This document shows, in pieces, positions 9,129 to 17,155 of a DNA stretch of 32,755 nt. The stretch comes from a virus: positions 1-32,755 of the IMG/VR virus record IMGVR_UViG_3300025870_000042, one strand, 5' to 3'. Under the pieces are notes generated by a model. It ran no database searches, was not told the origin of the DNA, and saw only the letters and a program-made list of their open reading frames with translations. Every line of letters begins with the position of its first letter. Position 1 is the stretch's first letter. The position numbers and the translations under genes are program-made.

Positions 9129-9786
9129 TGTTTTTATTGGTTATGATAGTAAAGAAAAGGTTGCTTTTAATGTACTTGCGTATAGTATATTAAAGAACAG
9201 CACTAGACCGGTATCAATCACACCGATTTATTTACCTAATATCAAAGACAACTTCACAAGAGAACGTAGTAATTTAGAATCAACTGAATTTAGTTTTAGT
9301 AGATTTATTGTACCACATCTAGCAAATTATAAAGGTTGGGCAGTTTTTATGGACTGTGACCAATTGATGACAGGTGATATTGCTGAACTATGGAGATTGC
9401 GTGATGAGAAGTATGCCTTACAGGTTTGTAAACACGACTATACACCAAGTACAGATAAAAAGTTTTTAGGTCAAATACAAACAAAGTATGAAAAAAAGAA
9501 TTGGTCTAGTTTTATGTTAATGAATTGTGATAAGTGTACAGCTTTGTCGCCAGATTATGTTAACACAGCAACAGGTTTACAATTGCACCAGTTTAAGTGG
9601 TTAGAAAATGAAAAATTGATTGGCGATTTACCATTAGAATGGAACTGGTTAGCAGGTGAATATCAATATAAGAAAGATGTAAAAAATATACACTATACAG
9701 AGGGTGGACCTTGGTTTGAAGATTACAAAGATTGTGATTACTCAAAAGAATGGTTTGAATATTATAATGAAAGTTGTAAGTTGTAG
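9121..9786 (+). CDS. GT8-like glycosyltransferase
   Basis: A 221-residue protein. The N-terminal strand INVFIGYDSKEKVAF followed by SILKNS matches the nucleotide-binding start of GT8/LPS-type glycosyltransferases, and AVFMDCDQLMTGDI contains the D-x-D metal motif. A conserved HQFKWL and LEWNWLAGEY region lies toward the C terminus. I chose ATG 9121, overlapping the upstream stop by 8 nt, over the upstream GTG 9106. The donor sugar cannot be told from sequence. Confidence 0.78.
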   Translation: MINVFIGYDSKEKVAFNVLAYSILKNSTRPVSITPIYLPNIKDNFTRERSNLESTEFSFSRFIVPHLANYKGWAVFMDCDQLMTGDIAELWRLRDEKYALQVCKHDYTPSTDKKFLGQIQTKYEKKNWSSFMLMNCDKCTALSPDYVNTATGLQLHQFKWLENEKLIGDLPLEWNWLAGEYQYKKDVKNIHYTEGGPWFEDYKDCDYSKEWFEYYNESCKL

Positions 9787-10607
9787 TGATTGAAGGATTT
9801 TGTACAGGCTCTGGTGCTAAAGATAGATTTGTTGTTGCTTTCTCACAAATAGTACATAGAAACGGTAGAGAAAGAATACCACCATTTGAGGAGGGTTTTT
9901 GGCCTACGTTTAATTGGGAAAATTTTACAACTAATCCTATTGCAGTAGTTGGTACATTAAGAGGTTCAGAAAGAGTTATATGGCAATGTCAGAAAAGAAC
10001 TCACGAATTTTATTATATGGACCACGCTTACTTTTACGCTACAAGAGATTATAGGCCAGGTCCTTATGGTCAATTATACAGAGTTGTAAAGAATCAATTA
10101 CAACTCAATAAGTTAGTTGAGTTAACCAATCAGGACAAAAAGAGAATAGAAAAATATAAACCAATAACATTTAATAGTTGGAATTTTGGTACTTATATTC
10201 TAGTTTGTCCACCAACTAAAGCAGTATGTAGAATGTATCATACAACCGAAGAAAAGTGGTTAAGTGATACACTTGAAACATTAAAAAAATATACAGACAG
10301 AGAAATTAGAATTAGAAATAAAGGTGATAAAACATCTTTACAAGAACAATTAAAAAATTGTTGGGCAATGGTTACTATGCAATCAACAGCTGCCATTGAG
10401 GCAGTATTATCTGGTGTACCAGTATTTTGTGATGAAGTATCACAATCAAATGTTGTTGGTGAAAATGATTTATCTAAAATAGAAAGACCATATTATCCTG
10501 ATAAAGAACTTATAGATAAATGGATAGATAGTTTATTGAGTTGTCAGTTTACACTAGAAGAAATAAAAAATGGTGTCGCATATGAGACAGTTAAGAGGTT
10601 ACAATGA
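9786..10607 (+). CDS. Tandem paralogue 1: GT-B/capsule-enzyme-like protein
   Basis: A 273-residue protein starting with GTG at 9786 on the last base of the preceding TAG. The C-terminal half has the pattern VTMQSTAAIEAVLSGVPVFC, reminiscent of the nucleotide-sugar-binding end of GT-B folds and of capsule (KpsC/KpsS-like) enzymes, where Ser/Thr and Glu contact the donor. It ends with a W-(x)n-QFTLEEIKNGVAYE segment that recurs in the next two genes. These shared features mark three divergent tandem copies. The N-terminal region contains a Y-x-D-HAYFYATRDYRPG stretch that might hold acceptor or catalytic residues. Function is inferred only from the fold-like pattern. Confidence 0.62.
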   Translation: MIEGFCTGSGAKDRFVVAFSQIVHRNGRERIPPFEEGFWPTFNWENFTTNPIAVVGTLRGSERVIWQCQKRTHEFYYMDHAYFYATRDYRPGPYGQLYRVVKNQLQLNKLVELTNQDKKRIEKYKPITFNSWNFGTYILVCPPTKAVCRMYHTTEEKWLSDTLETLKKYTDREIRIRNKGDKTSLQEQLKNCWAMVTMQSTAAIEAVLSGVPVFCDEVSQSNVVGENDLSKIERPYYPDKELIDKWIDSLLSCQFTLEEIKNGVAYETVKRLQ

Positions 10608-11599
10608 TAGTTGGTTTTTGGGGTGCATTTAGAGAAGGAGATTTCTTTAATTTTCCTACACACAATGATTTTAAATTGGCAAAGTTTGAAGACCGTAAAG
10701 TCCTTGAACACGCAAACGCATATGTTACCACAGGTGTTAGAGGTGTTTTTAAAGACTATAAAGACCAATATGATTATATTGCACAAACTAAAAAACCTGT
10801 TATAGTATTTGAGGGTGCCACATTTAGAAGAAATATAAAAGTTGGTGACGATAACTACTATTATAGAATTGGTTTAAATGACTACACATATAATAATGGT
10901 ATATTTAAGAATAAAAACTCGCCGTCTGATAGGTGGGATATGATACAGAAAGAACAAGATATAGAAATTAAACCTTGGAGAAGTGAGGGTAAGTATATAC
11001 TACTATGTTTACAAAATCCTACTGATACAAGTTTGAATGACTTATATACAGCCGATATGCAAGATAAATTAATAGTACACACTAAAGCTAGAGGCACACA
11101 ATGGAATTATATTAACTATCTATATATGGTAATGAAAAAGATTTCTTCTTTAACTAACGAACCTATTGTAGTAAGATTTCATCCTAGATTTTTAGAAAAA
11201 TATGGTAATATATCACCAGATGGTGGTCAAAAGGGTGGTTTCTTTGCTAGATTTAGAGAAGCAGGAATTAGAAACAAAATCATATATAGTAAAAACTATG
11301 ATAACTTTAATGAGACAAATGGTGGTAGTGGATTTCAGAAAGATTTAGATGGCGCTAGAGTTGTTGTATCATATTCAAGTAATGCATTAGTAGAAAGTGT
11401 ATGTGAGGGTATACCAACGGTTGCCTTATCAAATACATCACACGCTTGGCCAGTAAGTTACCACACGCTTGACATTATAGGTGAAAGTAATATACAATGT
11501 AAGTTTGATAGAAAACAATGGTTATACGATTGTGCTTACACACAATGGAAACAAGAAGAAATTAATAGTGGAATAGTACATAGGAGATTATTAGGATGA
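10604..11599 (+). CDS. Tandem paralogue 2: GT-B/capsule-enzyme-like protein
   Basis: A 331-residue protein overlapping both neighbours by 4 nt (ATGA). It has a clear IVVRFHPRFLEKYG segment, the R-x-H-P motif typical of CDP-glycerol/capsule-type transferases, and a C-terminal VVVSYSSNALVESVCEGIPT pattern equivalent to that in the flanking paralogues. The end (W-x-Q-E-EINSGIVHRRL) matches the shared tail. It is longer than its siblings and probably keeps the most complete N-terminal Rossmann-like domain. The substrate is unknown. Confidence 0.65.
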   Translation: MIVGFWGAFREGDFFNFPTHNDFKLAKFEDRKVLEHANAYVTTGVRGVFKDYKDQYDYIAQTKKPVIVFEGATFRRNIKVGDDNYYYRIGLNDYTYNNGIFKNKNSPSDRWDMIQKEQDIEIKPWRSEGKYILLCLQNPTDTSLNDLYTADMQDKLIVHTKARGTQWNYINYLYMVMKKISSLTNEPIVVRFHPRFLEKYGNISPDGGQKGGFFARFREAGIRNKIIYSKNYDNFNETNGGSGFQKDLDGARVVVSYSSNALVESVCEGIPTVALSNTSHAWPVSYHTLDIIGESNIQCKFDRKQWLYDCAYTQWKQEEINSGIVHRRLLG

Positions 11600-12462
11600 T
11601 TATAACACACAAGATGAGTTGGGATAAATGTTTATCTCATAAGATTTGGCCAGCAATTGAAAAAGGTTGGCAAGACGCAGACCACGAGATACACTTCTTT
11701 TGGGGATTAGGTGGTAAGAATACAGAATTAATTAGAGAGTGTGTACACCTTGGTAAAGAATGGTGGTACGTAGATGTGGGTTATTTAAATGTTCCTTTTA
11801 CAAGATATCCAGAACCAATCGTAGATTGGGATAGATTCTATATTAGAATTGCAAAGGGTAATTTACATACTATCAGAGGTCAAGTTGGCGATGGTAAAAG
11901 ACTATCACAATTAGAACACGAAGGTATTGACTGCCAATTCAAAGGTTGGGATACAGGTCAGATGACACATTTTTTATTAGCACCATCATCACCTACGGTA
12001 ACTTTTCATATTAATGGTTGTTCGGTAGAAAAGTGGCTTGAAATTGCAACAACACAAATTACCAATGCAGTAAGAGATACGGAATTTGAAAATCTACCAA
12101 TTAAGATTAGACAGAAACCAAGACCTGGTAATCAATGGTGGAATACTGATATTAGAACTGAACTACAAGGTTGTCAAGCATTAATAACTAATATGTCTCT
12201 ATCAGGTATTGACGCTATTTTAAATAGAACACCTGTATTTGCACACAAAAGAAACATTGTAAGTTTTATTGCAGGTCAGCATATTAGTAAAGTAGTTAAA
12301 CCTTTGAGACCAGGACATAAGACAGTAAATGAATGGTTGAAAATGGTAGTTGATAATCAGTTTAAATTAAAAGAGATTGCTGATGGTACAGCTTATGAAA
12401 TGTTAATGGCACAACCAAACAATAGTTTGGATCCAAGTAAATTACAGGAACAAATGAAATAA
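11596..12462 (+). CDS. Tandem paralogue 3: GT-B/capsule-enzyme-like protein
   Basis: A 288-residue protein coupled to both neighbours (ATGA upstream, TAATG downstream). Its C-terminal half contains ALITNMSLSGIDAILNRTPVF and then W-L-K-M-V-V-DNQFKLKEIADGTAYE, aligning by eye with paralogues 1 and 2. The N-terminal half begins with a short strand and HKMSWDK, and has many aromatic residues. The acidic residue of the S-x-x-E pattern is replaced by Asp (GIDA), so donor contacts may differ. Function unknown beyond likely sugar or polymer transfer. Confidence 0.6.
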   Translation: MIITHKMSWDKCLSHKIWPAIEKGWQDADHEIHFFWGLGGKNTELIRECVHLGKEWWYVDVGYLNVPFTRYPEPIVDWDRFYIRIAKGNLHTIRGQVGDGKRLSQLEHEGIDCQFKGWDTGQMTHFLLAPSSPTVTFHINGCSVEKWLEIATTQITNAVRDTEFENLPIKIRQKPRPGNQWWNTDIRTELQGCQALITNMSLSGIDAILNRTPVFAHKRNIVSFIAGQHISKVVKPLRPGHKTVNEWLKMVVDNQFKLKEIADGTAYEMLMAQPNNSLDPSKLQEQMK

Positions 12463-13082
12463 TGTCACAAGTAGGTGAATTTGATATGTTTACGACACCC
12501 ATAAAGGTGTCGAAATCTGATTTAGATAATGGTTTAATATCTAACTATGTTTTAGATTTTTGTAAAGATAATGAGGGTAGATTAAACTCACAAAATCCTA
12601 AAGGTCGTTTAGTATCTAATGAGGGTGGTTTTCAATCAAAAGATATTTCGTTTGAACACCATATGAGATTAAAACCTTTGTATGCATTTTTACAAGAAGA
12701 AGCTAATGAGTTTGCATCCAGTTTAGGTTTACCTAGAGTAAAATTAGATAATTTATGGTTTAACGTAAATGGGTATAAAGATTATAACCAAGACCATAGA
12801 CATCCAGGTTGTATATTTTCAGGCGTATATTATCTACAAACACCAGAAAAATGTGGTGACATAGTATTTACCAGTCCAGCTTCTCACGATTTAGAGGCAT
12901 ATTGGGACGAACACATAAAAAATAAAAACAACCACCCTAGAACTAATATACATTGTACTTGTAAGGCAGAGGCTGGTCTTATGTATCTATTTCCTAGTTT
13001 CTTAACTCACGGTGTATTACCAAACTTAAATGAAACAGAGAAAAGAATATCTGTAGCATTTAATTTCAAAAAGATGTCGTAA
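12462..13082 (+). CDS. 2-oxoglutarate/Fe(II)-dependent oxygenase
   Basis: A 206-residue protein with the double-stranded beta-helix signatures seen in T4-like marine phage oxygenases: a QDHRHPGCIFSGVYYL core supplying the first metal ligands, and a distal LFPSFLTHGVLPN with the second His, followed by KRISVAFNF carrying the Arg that binds 2-oxoglutarate. Such enzymes hydroxylate proteins, nucleobases or small molecules. Here it lies inside the glycosyltransferase island, so hydroxylation of an acceptor before sugar attachment is possible, but this is inference. One-base overlaps occur at both ends. Confidence 0.82.
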   Translation: MSQVGEFDMFTTPIKVSKSDLDNGLISNYVLDFCKDNEGRLNSQNPKGRLVSNEGGFQSKDISFEHHMRLKPLYAFLQEEANEFASSLGLPRVKLDNLWFNVNGYKDYNQDHRHPGCIFSGVYYLQTPEKCGDIVFTSPASHDLEAYWDEHIKNKNNHPRTNIHCTCKAEAGLMYLFPSFLTHGVLPNLNETEKRISVAFNFKKMS

Positions 13083-13753
13083 TGAATTTCGTATGCGTTT
13101 ATTATGGAAACAAATACAAACCACAATACGTACAGAATTTGTACAATATGGTCAACCGACATCTTACGGTAGACCACAAATTTATTTGCTTTACGGACAA
13201 CACTTCATTACATAGAGTAGTACAAGGTGATATAGAGTATAGAAAGTTTCCACTTGATGACGAACAAGGTTGGTGGAACAAACTACAACTATTTCATCCT
13301 GATAGTGGTCTAGTTGGTGAAAATTTATATATGGACCTGGATGTGGTCATCCTAAAAAATATTGACGAAATGGCAAAGTTTGGTAAAGTGGACACTTTTG
13401 GTGCAATCCACGATTTTACAGGCTTGGATGGCATAAACTCATCTATAATGAAATTCAATAATACTACAATGACACCAGCTGTATGGGACAGATACTATGA
13501 AGACAGACCAAGATGGCGTAAACATCAAGGTGACCAGAATGTGACATATGAGTTTATGAAAGAACATACAGAATTACAATATATGCCGAATCAATGGTCA
13601 TTTTCATACAAATGGTTTAATAGAAAAGAACCTAGATTCAGTAAGACTGATTGGACATTTGAAAAGTGTAGCGAATCGTTGGTGGCCGTGTTTCACGGAC
13701 AACCAAATCCACACGAATCAGACATTGAATGGGTAGTGGACAACTGGAAATAG
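13082..13753 (+). CDS. Glycosyltransferase-like protein (GT-A type)
   Basis: A 223-residue protein starting with NFVCVYYGNKYKP, a typical first strand of GT-A enzymes, then GWWNKLQLF and ENLYMDLDVVIL with the D-x-D motif. A late FHGQPNPHE segment resembles the His-Gly-x-x-K/P-W end motif of GT8-like families. It is the last gene of the modification island; after its stop there is a 112-nt intergenic stretch with early promoters. Donor and acceptor are unknown. Confidence 0.75.
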   Translation: MNFVCVYYGNKYKPQYVQNLYNMVNRHLTVDHKFICFTDNTSLHRVVQGDIEYRKFPLDDEQGWWNKLQLFHPDSGLVGENLYMDLDVVILKNIDEMAKFGKVDTFGAIHDFTGLDGINSSIMKFNNTTMTPAVWDRYYEDRPRWRKHQGDQNVTYEFMKEHTELQYMPNQWSFSYKWFNRKEPRFSKTDWTFEKCSESLVAVFHGQPNPHESDIEWVVDNWK

Positions 13754-13829
13754 AACAATACCAGAACATTGATTTCGGTAATCGTTACCAGGTCTCAAAA
13801 AAATAATTCAAAATAAATGAAAATAACGC

Positions 13830-13857
13830 TTGCTTTCTGTGCCAGGTCTGATAGGAT
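13830..13857 (+). promoter_or_regulatory. Weak sigma70-like promoter
   Basis: TTGCTT at 13830-13835 and TAGGAT at 13852-13857 are spaced 16 nt apart and preceded by GC, as at the other GCTTG promoters of this window. The 41-aa ORF at 13866 starts 8 nt after the -10 box. The hexamers are degenerate, so confidence is moderate. Confidence 0.45.
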
Positions 13858-13865
13858 ATGTGTAT

Positions 13866-13991
13866 ATGATAAAGAAGAAAACATTAAAAGAAAGAATTAA
13901 AGAAGCCAAGAAAAAAAACTGCTTGACTTTACTTGATTTGTATGATACTATATTATTAACACTAACAAAAGGACAAACACACTATGAGTAA
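13866..13991 (+). CDS. Possible 41-aa small basic protein
   Basis: The frame encodes a strongly basic N-terminal helix (MIKKKTLKERIKEAKKKN) followed by a hydrophobic LTLLDLYDTILLTL stretch. It starts 8 nt after a -10-like hexamer, similar to several better-supported genes here, and overlaps the next gene by 8 nt. However, its interior also carries a good promoter (13923-13951), so the frame may be fortuitous. No family is recognised. Confidence 0.4.
   Translation: MIKKKTLKERIKEAKKKNCLTLLDLYDTILLTLTKGQTHYE
13923..13951 (+). promoter_or_regulatory. Sigma70-like promoter of the small-gene operon
   Basis: TTGACT at 13923-13928 (preceded by GC) and TACTAT at 13946-13951 are separated by 17 nt. 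The gene at 13984 begins 32 nt downstream after an AAAGGA site, so this promoter probably drives the 13984-16350 operon. Confidence 0.72.
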
Positions 13992-14178
13992 ATATAAACA
14001 ATACATTGAGACATCTGTTGAAAACCAAGTTGATAAGATTATTACTAATCTAAAAAACAACTTGATTACAAAATCTTCAGCAATTAAAGATATACTAGAC
14101 ATTGACAATCTGAATATGGTTGGTATTGATAGTGACAACGTTGATGAAATAATTGAATTAGAACTGGAGAACGTTTAA
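13984..14178 (+). CDS. Hypothetical small protein, 64 aa
   Basis: A 64-residue acidic, helical protein with an AAAGGACAAACACACT leader before the ATG. It is the first gene of an operon of unknown small proteins and its stop overlaps the next ATG by one base. No motif, signal peptide or membrane segment is seen; an early host-takeover or regulatory role would fit the position but is not demonstrated. Confidence 0.68.
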   Translation: MSKYKQYIETSVENQVDKIITNLKNNLITKSSAIKDILDIDNLNMVGIDSDNVDEIIELELENV

Positions 14179-14726
14179 TGATAACACCTGCTCAATATAA
14201 CCAAACAAGACAAGACGAACTAGATTTAGTTGCTCATATCAAATCTATGAATGAAGCTTCTAAAAAAGAAATGTTAGAAACACCTAATTGTTTTATTGGT
14301 ATGTTAGTAGAGGATCCTGCTCATTGGAGAGAGTATGGTGTTTATACTGTTAAACAGTTAGAGAGATACCTTGATGAACAGACATTATATGAAACTGTTT
14401 CAATAGCAACATCAAAATCTTATGCAAGAACGGTGATTGCAGAATCAAAATACTGGACAGACGAGAAGTTTCAAAAAGAAATGAAATCTTATGGTGTTTG
14501 GGCTGATGAAGAAATTGAAAGAGAGAATAATGCTAAAGATGAGGCTTATAAAAAGTTTGAAAATCAAGTAAAGAAGAATATGGAACTTGGTGCTGAAACT
14601 AGAAAACAAGCAATCAATTGGATTCTAACTGCCGAAGATTTAGAGAATGAGAAAGACGTAGGTTATATTTGTTATAATCTAGGTTTGAGTTATGACAAAG
14701 AATATTTATTTAAGGAGATACACTAA
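14178..14726 (+). CDS. Hypothetical protein, 182 aa
   Basis: A soluble, largely helical 182-residue protein, rich in Glu and Lys, with aromatic patches (CFIGMLVEDPAHWREYGVYT) in the first third and a long charged helix around residues 105-150. It is joined by one-base overlaps to both neighbours (TAATG). No recognised family or catalytic motif. Confidence 0.75.
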   Translation: MITPAQYNQTRQDELDLVAHIKSMNEASKKEMLETPNCFIGMLVEDPAHWREYGVYTVKQLERYLDEQTLYETVSIATSKSYARTVIAESKYWTDEKFQKEMKSYGVWADEEIERENNAKDEAYKKFENQVKKNMELGAETRKQAINWILTAEDLENEKDVGYICYNLGLSYDKEYLFKEIH

Positions 14727-15043
14727 TGATAATAAATGTAGGCGATTATGTTGAATGTAATCACGGAAGAAGTGGTACAATCATCAATATCGGTATCGCA
14801 ACAGAAAAAACCGATATGGCAGCCGAGAGTGACAATTCACTTAACGCTAAAACTTATGACACAGATTTGAACTATGTTGGCGCTATAACTTATACAGGCG
14901 ACACAGGTACACATTGGTGTTATTTTAATCAAATAGAAAAAGTTGAAGCTTCAGCAGTAAATACAGATGATTCTTGGATGAAAGAAGAATCAGATGTTGA
15001 TGTTGCTTTACATTTAGAAGCAGAAAGGGTTTACGGAAAATAA
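14726..15043 (+). CDS. Hypothetical SH3-like small protein, 105 aa
   Basis: The start (IINVGDYVECNHGRSGTIINIG) has the V-G-D-x-V and G-x-I beta pattern of small SH3-like/KOW-type barrels, and a later GTHWCYFNQIEKVE strand would complete it. The C-terminal 25 residues are acidic and helical. An AAGGAGATACACTA ribosome binding site precedes the ATG. The fold suggestion is inference; function unknown. Confidence 0.7.
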   Translation: MIINVGDYVECNHGRSGTIINIGIATEKTDMAAESDNSLNAKTYDTDLNYVGAITYTGDTGTHWCYFNQIEKVEASAVNTDDSWMKEESDVDVALHLEAERVYGK

Positions 15044-15300
15044 TGCCTGCTAATCCTTGGGAACAAAATATAATTGATAATGCAGTAGAATATTCTATTG
15101 TAGAGTGGAGGTCATTGAATAAATCCACTAAAACAATTGTTAAGACCTATGATGAGGCAAAGAAACTATTTGCAGAAACAGTTGTAAAACATACTGCTAC
15201 ATTGGCCTATGCAGCTGATGAAAATGGTAGTCACGCCAATTTGAACCACTTACCAGAATTTAGTAATAGGAGTAAATATGTCAAATCAAAGAAAAGGTAA
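15043..15300 (+). CDS. Hypothetical protein, 85 aa
   Basis: An 85-residue soluble protein with one central helix (YDEAKKLFAETVVKHT) and a basic C-terminal end (KYVKSKKR). It begins on the last base of the upstream stop and overlaps the next gene by 23 nt, where its C-terminal codons hold the AATAGGAG ribosome binding site of that gene. No family is recognised. Confidence 0.68.
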   Translation: MPANPWEQNIIDNAVEYSIVEWRSLNKSTKTIVKTYDEAKKLFAETVVKHTATLAYAADENGSHANLNHLPEFSNRSKYVKSKKR

Positions 15301-15493
15301 TTATCAAAGTAAACCAGATGGTATGACCAATGAAATGGGTACCTTAAAGTTTTTTAAAATAGCACAACAGGTGTTAGAAAAAGAAGGTAAACCAGATGAA
15401 GCATTTAACTTTGAACAAATGGTAGATTGGTTACAATCAGGAAAAAGCTTGCCAAAGACAGAGGAAGATGTTATAAAGGCACTAGGTATTTAA
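15278..15493 (+). CDS. Hypothetical protein, 71 aa
   Basis: A 71-residue protein with an ATAGGAGTAAAT leader and ATG inside the end of the preceding gene. After a basic N-terminal 20 residues it has two predicted helices (LKFFKIAQQVLEKEG and FNFEQMVDWLQS). It is not membrane bound. No family is recognised; it is followed by the DUF3310-like gene after 14 nt. Confidence 0.7.
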   Translation: MSNQRKGNYQSKPDGMTNEMGTLKFFKIAQQVLEKEGKPDEAFNFEQMVDWLQSGKSLPKTEEDVIKALGI

Positions 15494-15507
15494 CGAAAAG
15501 GAATATT

Positions 15508-15789
15508 ATGAAATACAATGAAGATAAAATACTAAAAGAAATAGGTACATACATAGAATCTACGTATGGTGAACACTATGCTCAAGTCAAAGAAGGTGTA
15601 CAAGTACAAGACTTATTGAGGTCTTGTGGTATTGACAAAGATTTCTGTCAAGCCAATGCAATCAAATATCTTGCAAGGTTTGGTAAGAAAGCCGGTCGTA
15701 ATAGAGCAGACTTGTTAAAAGCTGTACACTATATTGTTTTATTAATGTCAAGTGAAGATGAATCAAATGCCAAAAGCAAAAGTAAGTAA
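15508..15789 (+). CDS. DUF3310-like protein
   Basis: A 93-residue protein in which the stretch CQANAIKYLARFGKKAG followed by DLLKAVHYIVLL matches the core of the DUF3310 (SaV-like) family common in phages and sometimes annotated as a nucleotide kinase-like protein. The family's biochemical function is not firmly established. An AAAAGGAATATT site precedes ATG 15508, which I prefer over the longer frame starting at 15427. Its 3' end overlaps the next gene. Confidence 0.72.
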   Translation: MKYNEDKILKEIGTYIESTYGEHYAQVKEGVQVQDLLRSCGIDKDFCQANAIKYLARFGKKAGRNRADLLKAVHYIVLLMSSEDESNAKSKSK

Positions 15790-16105
15790 AGAACAATCAT
15801 TACAAATGGTTATGACCAAACACATCAAGTGGATGAGGTCATTAGGTTTAAATGTGAATGATAGTGGTAACATTATCAAATCAAGAGAGATAAGTAATAA
15901 TAGGGGTTATTATCCTACAATAGATTTATCAGAATTACAAGACTTACCGAAAACATCAAATAAGATTTGTGGTAATGGTACAAAGGTAGATAACTCTTGG
16001 AAGATAGAAGCAAGTAAAAACTTTACAATCGTGCCGGCATATAATAAAGGACCATATATGGTGGTAAACAAATCAGACCTGAAGACAGCAGGAAGGAAAG
16101 TATGA
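15758..16105 (+). CDS. Hypothetical protein, 115 aa
   Basis: A basic 115-residue protein whose possible starts are GTG 15752 and ATG 15758 or 15767; no site clearly decides between them. A central NNRGYYPTIDLSELQDLP segment and a C-terminal basic tail are the only notable features. It overlaps the DUF3310-like gene by about 30 nt and the next gene by 4 nt (ATGA). Function unknown. Confidence 0.62.
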   Translation: MNQMPKAKVSKEQSLQMVMTKHIKWMRSLGLNVNDSGNIIKSREISNNRGYYPTIDLSELQDLPKTSNKICGNGTKVDNSWKIEASKNFTIVPAYNKGPYMVVNKSDLKTAGRKV

Positions 16106-16350
16106 TGAATGAAATTTTAGCAATGGTTGATGACCTTAAAAAAATTAAAACAAAATTGGTAGATGGTGATATGCCAGGTGCAATCAAATTGATTGACGAA
16201 TGTATCGCCTACAAAGAAAATGAAGTTAAGGTCTTTGAGACCTGGCTTGAAAATGAAAACAAATTAGAGGGTTCTAAAGGACAATCTGAAGTTGAGGAAC
16301 AGTACGATTTACCGTTTCCAGAGGCTACAGGTATGTACGAAAGACATTGA
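16102..16350 (+). CDS. Hypothetical helical protein, 82 aa
   Basis: An acidic 82-residue protein with two helices: MVDDLKKIKTKLVDGD and a longer AIKLIDECIAYKENEVKVFETWLENE. An AGGAAAGT sequence precedes the ATGATG start; the downstream ATG is 3 nt later. It is the last gene of the operon, followed by about 140 nt containing a weak GC hairpin and then a new promoter. Function unknown. Confidence 0.66.
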   Translation: MMNEILAMVDDLKKIKTKLVDGDMPGAIKLIDECIAYKENEVKVFETWLENENKLEGSKGQSEVEEQYDLPFPEATGMYERH

Positions 16351-16423
16351 TTCGTCTATCCTGGCGCATCCTAGGCGCTTTAATTTGTAGAAAAAGCGAG
16401 TAATTACGTGATTATTATTAGGC

Positions 16424-16452
16424 TTGCCATTTTAAGAGTTTTCTGGTATAGT
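16424..16452 (+). promoter_or_regulatory. Sigma70-like promoter (GCTTGCCA type)
   Basis: TTGCCA at 16424-16429 and TATAGT at 16447-16452 with a 17-nt spacer, preceded by GC. It lies 40 nt before the gene at 16492. The same GCTTG(A/C)C element and spacing recur at several places in the window. Confidence 0.75.
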
Positions 16453-16491
16453 AAGTGAATATTAATAAACAACCTTGGGAGGTTATATAGT

Positions 16492-16836
16492 ATGTCGTTC
16501 AAATATGATAAAGAGAACTTGTTTGCAGAGTTTAAAATTGCAAAAGAAAAAGATGTCAAGCTTAGTAAGAAAAAATCTATGCTTGATAAATTAAATGATT
16601 ATTATACAAACAGAGTACAGTTTTGTAGAGACCATATTGAGTTAAAAAAACAACACCCCGAATATTATGATGGTATAGATGTGAAATTTGATAACCTTTT
16701 AGTCGGTTACCAATCAGTTAGTCCACTAGACTATTTTTATAACAAAGTTTTTGGTATGTCATATGCTGAAAAAATGAGAATATCTGATATTGAACTTCAA
16801 GAGAAAAAAGCAAACGAAGGCGTAAGTGTCAGATAA
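16492..16836 (+). CDS. Hypothetical protein, 114 aa
   Basis: A 114-residue, highly charged and mostly helical protein, expressed from the promoter at 16424 with a strong GGGAGG site before the ATG. It contains an aromatic central part (PEYYDGIDVKF, PLDYFYNKVFGM). It overlaps the following GTG-started gene by 11 nt. No signal peptide and no recognised family; it starts the operon of envelope-targeted proteins. Confidence 0.7.
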   Translation: MSFKYDKENLFAEFKIAKEKDVKLSKKKSMLDKLNDYYTNRVQFCRDHIELKKQHPEYYDGIDVKFDNLLVGYQSVSPLDYFYNKVFGMSYAEKMRISDIELQEKKANEGVSVR

Positions 16837-17155
16837 TTTAAACAACGAACAGATAGAGGAAATAGTGGATAAAGTAATGAAAAAAGTTATGGATAGAGTT
16901 TTATCGTATGCAGTTGTAGGACTGTTTGCAATTTTTATTATATCTTTAGAACTTAACAAAGCGAAAGCTGATGAAACTACAATAACTCCACAAGAGTTTG
17001 TAGAAACAGTTGTTGCTGTACCTGGTAAAGCGAAAGACTTTGCTCAGAGTGAATGGCAGAAAACAAAAGAATACCAAGCAGAATCTTGGGCTGATATGAA
17101 AGCACAATTTATCAGTACAAAGGAAAAGATAACTAATCTTTTTATCAAAAACTAA
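16826..17155 (+). CDS. Small membrane-anchored protein with helical tail
   Basis: A 109-residue protein starting with GTG (GAAGG just upstream) inside the end of the previous gene. Residues about 27-44 (LSYAVVGLFAIFIISLEL) form one membrane helix, followed by NKAKADE, which could also be a signal-peptide-like cleavage region. The rest is a charged amphipathic helical region rich in Trp and Lys (SEWQKTKEYQAESWADMKAQ). Likely inner-membrane anchored or periplasmic; function unknown. Confidence 0.68.
   Translation: MSDNLNNEQIEEIVDKVMKKVMDRVLSYAVVGLFAIFIISLELNKAKADETTITPQEFVETVVAVPGKAKDFAQSEWQKTKEYQAESWADMKAQFISTKEKITNLFIKN

Noticed and set aside
13777-13789. Hairpin GGTAA-TCG-TTACC after the last glycosyltransferase gene
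   Set aside because: Only 5 bp and followed by A residues rather than T, so not called as a terminator.
16361-16380. GCGC...GCGC hairpin after the 82-aa gene
   Set aside because: Four to five base pairs with a loose TTTAATTT tail; too weak to call a terminator.
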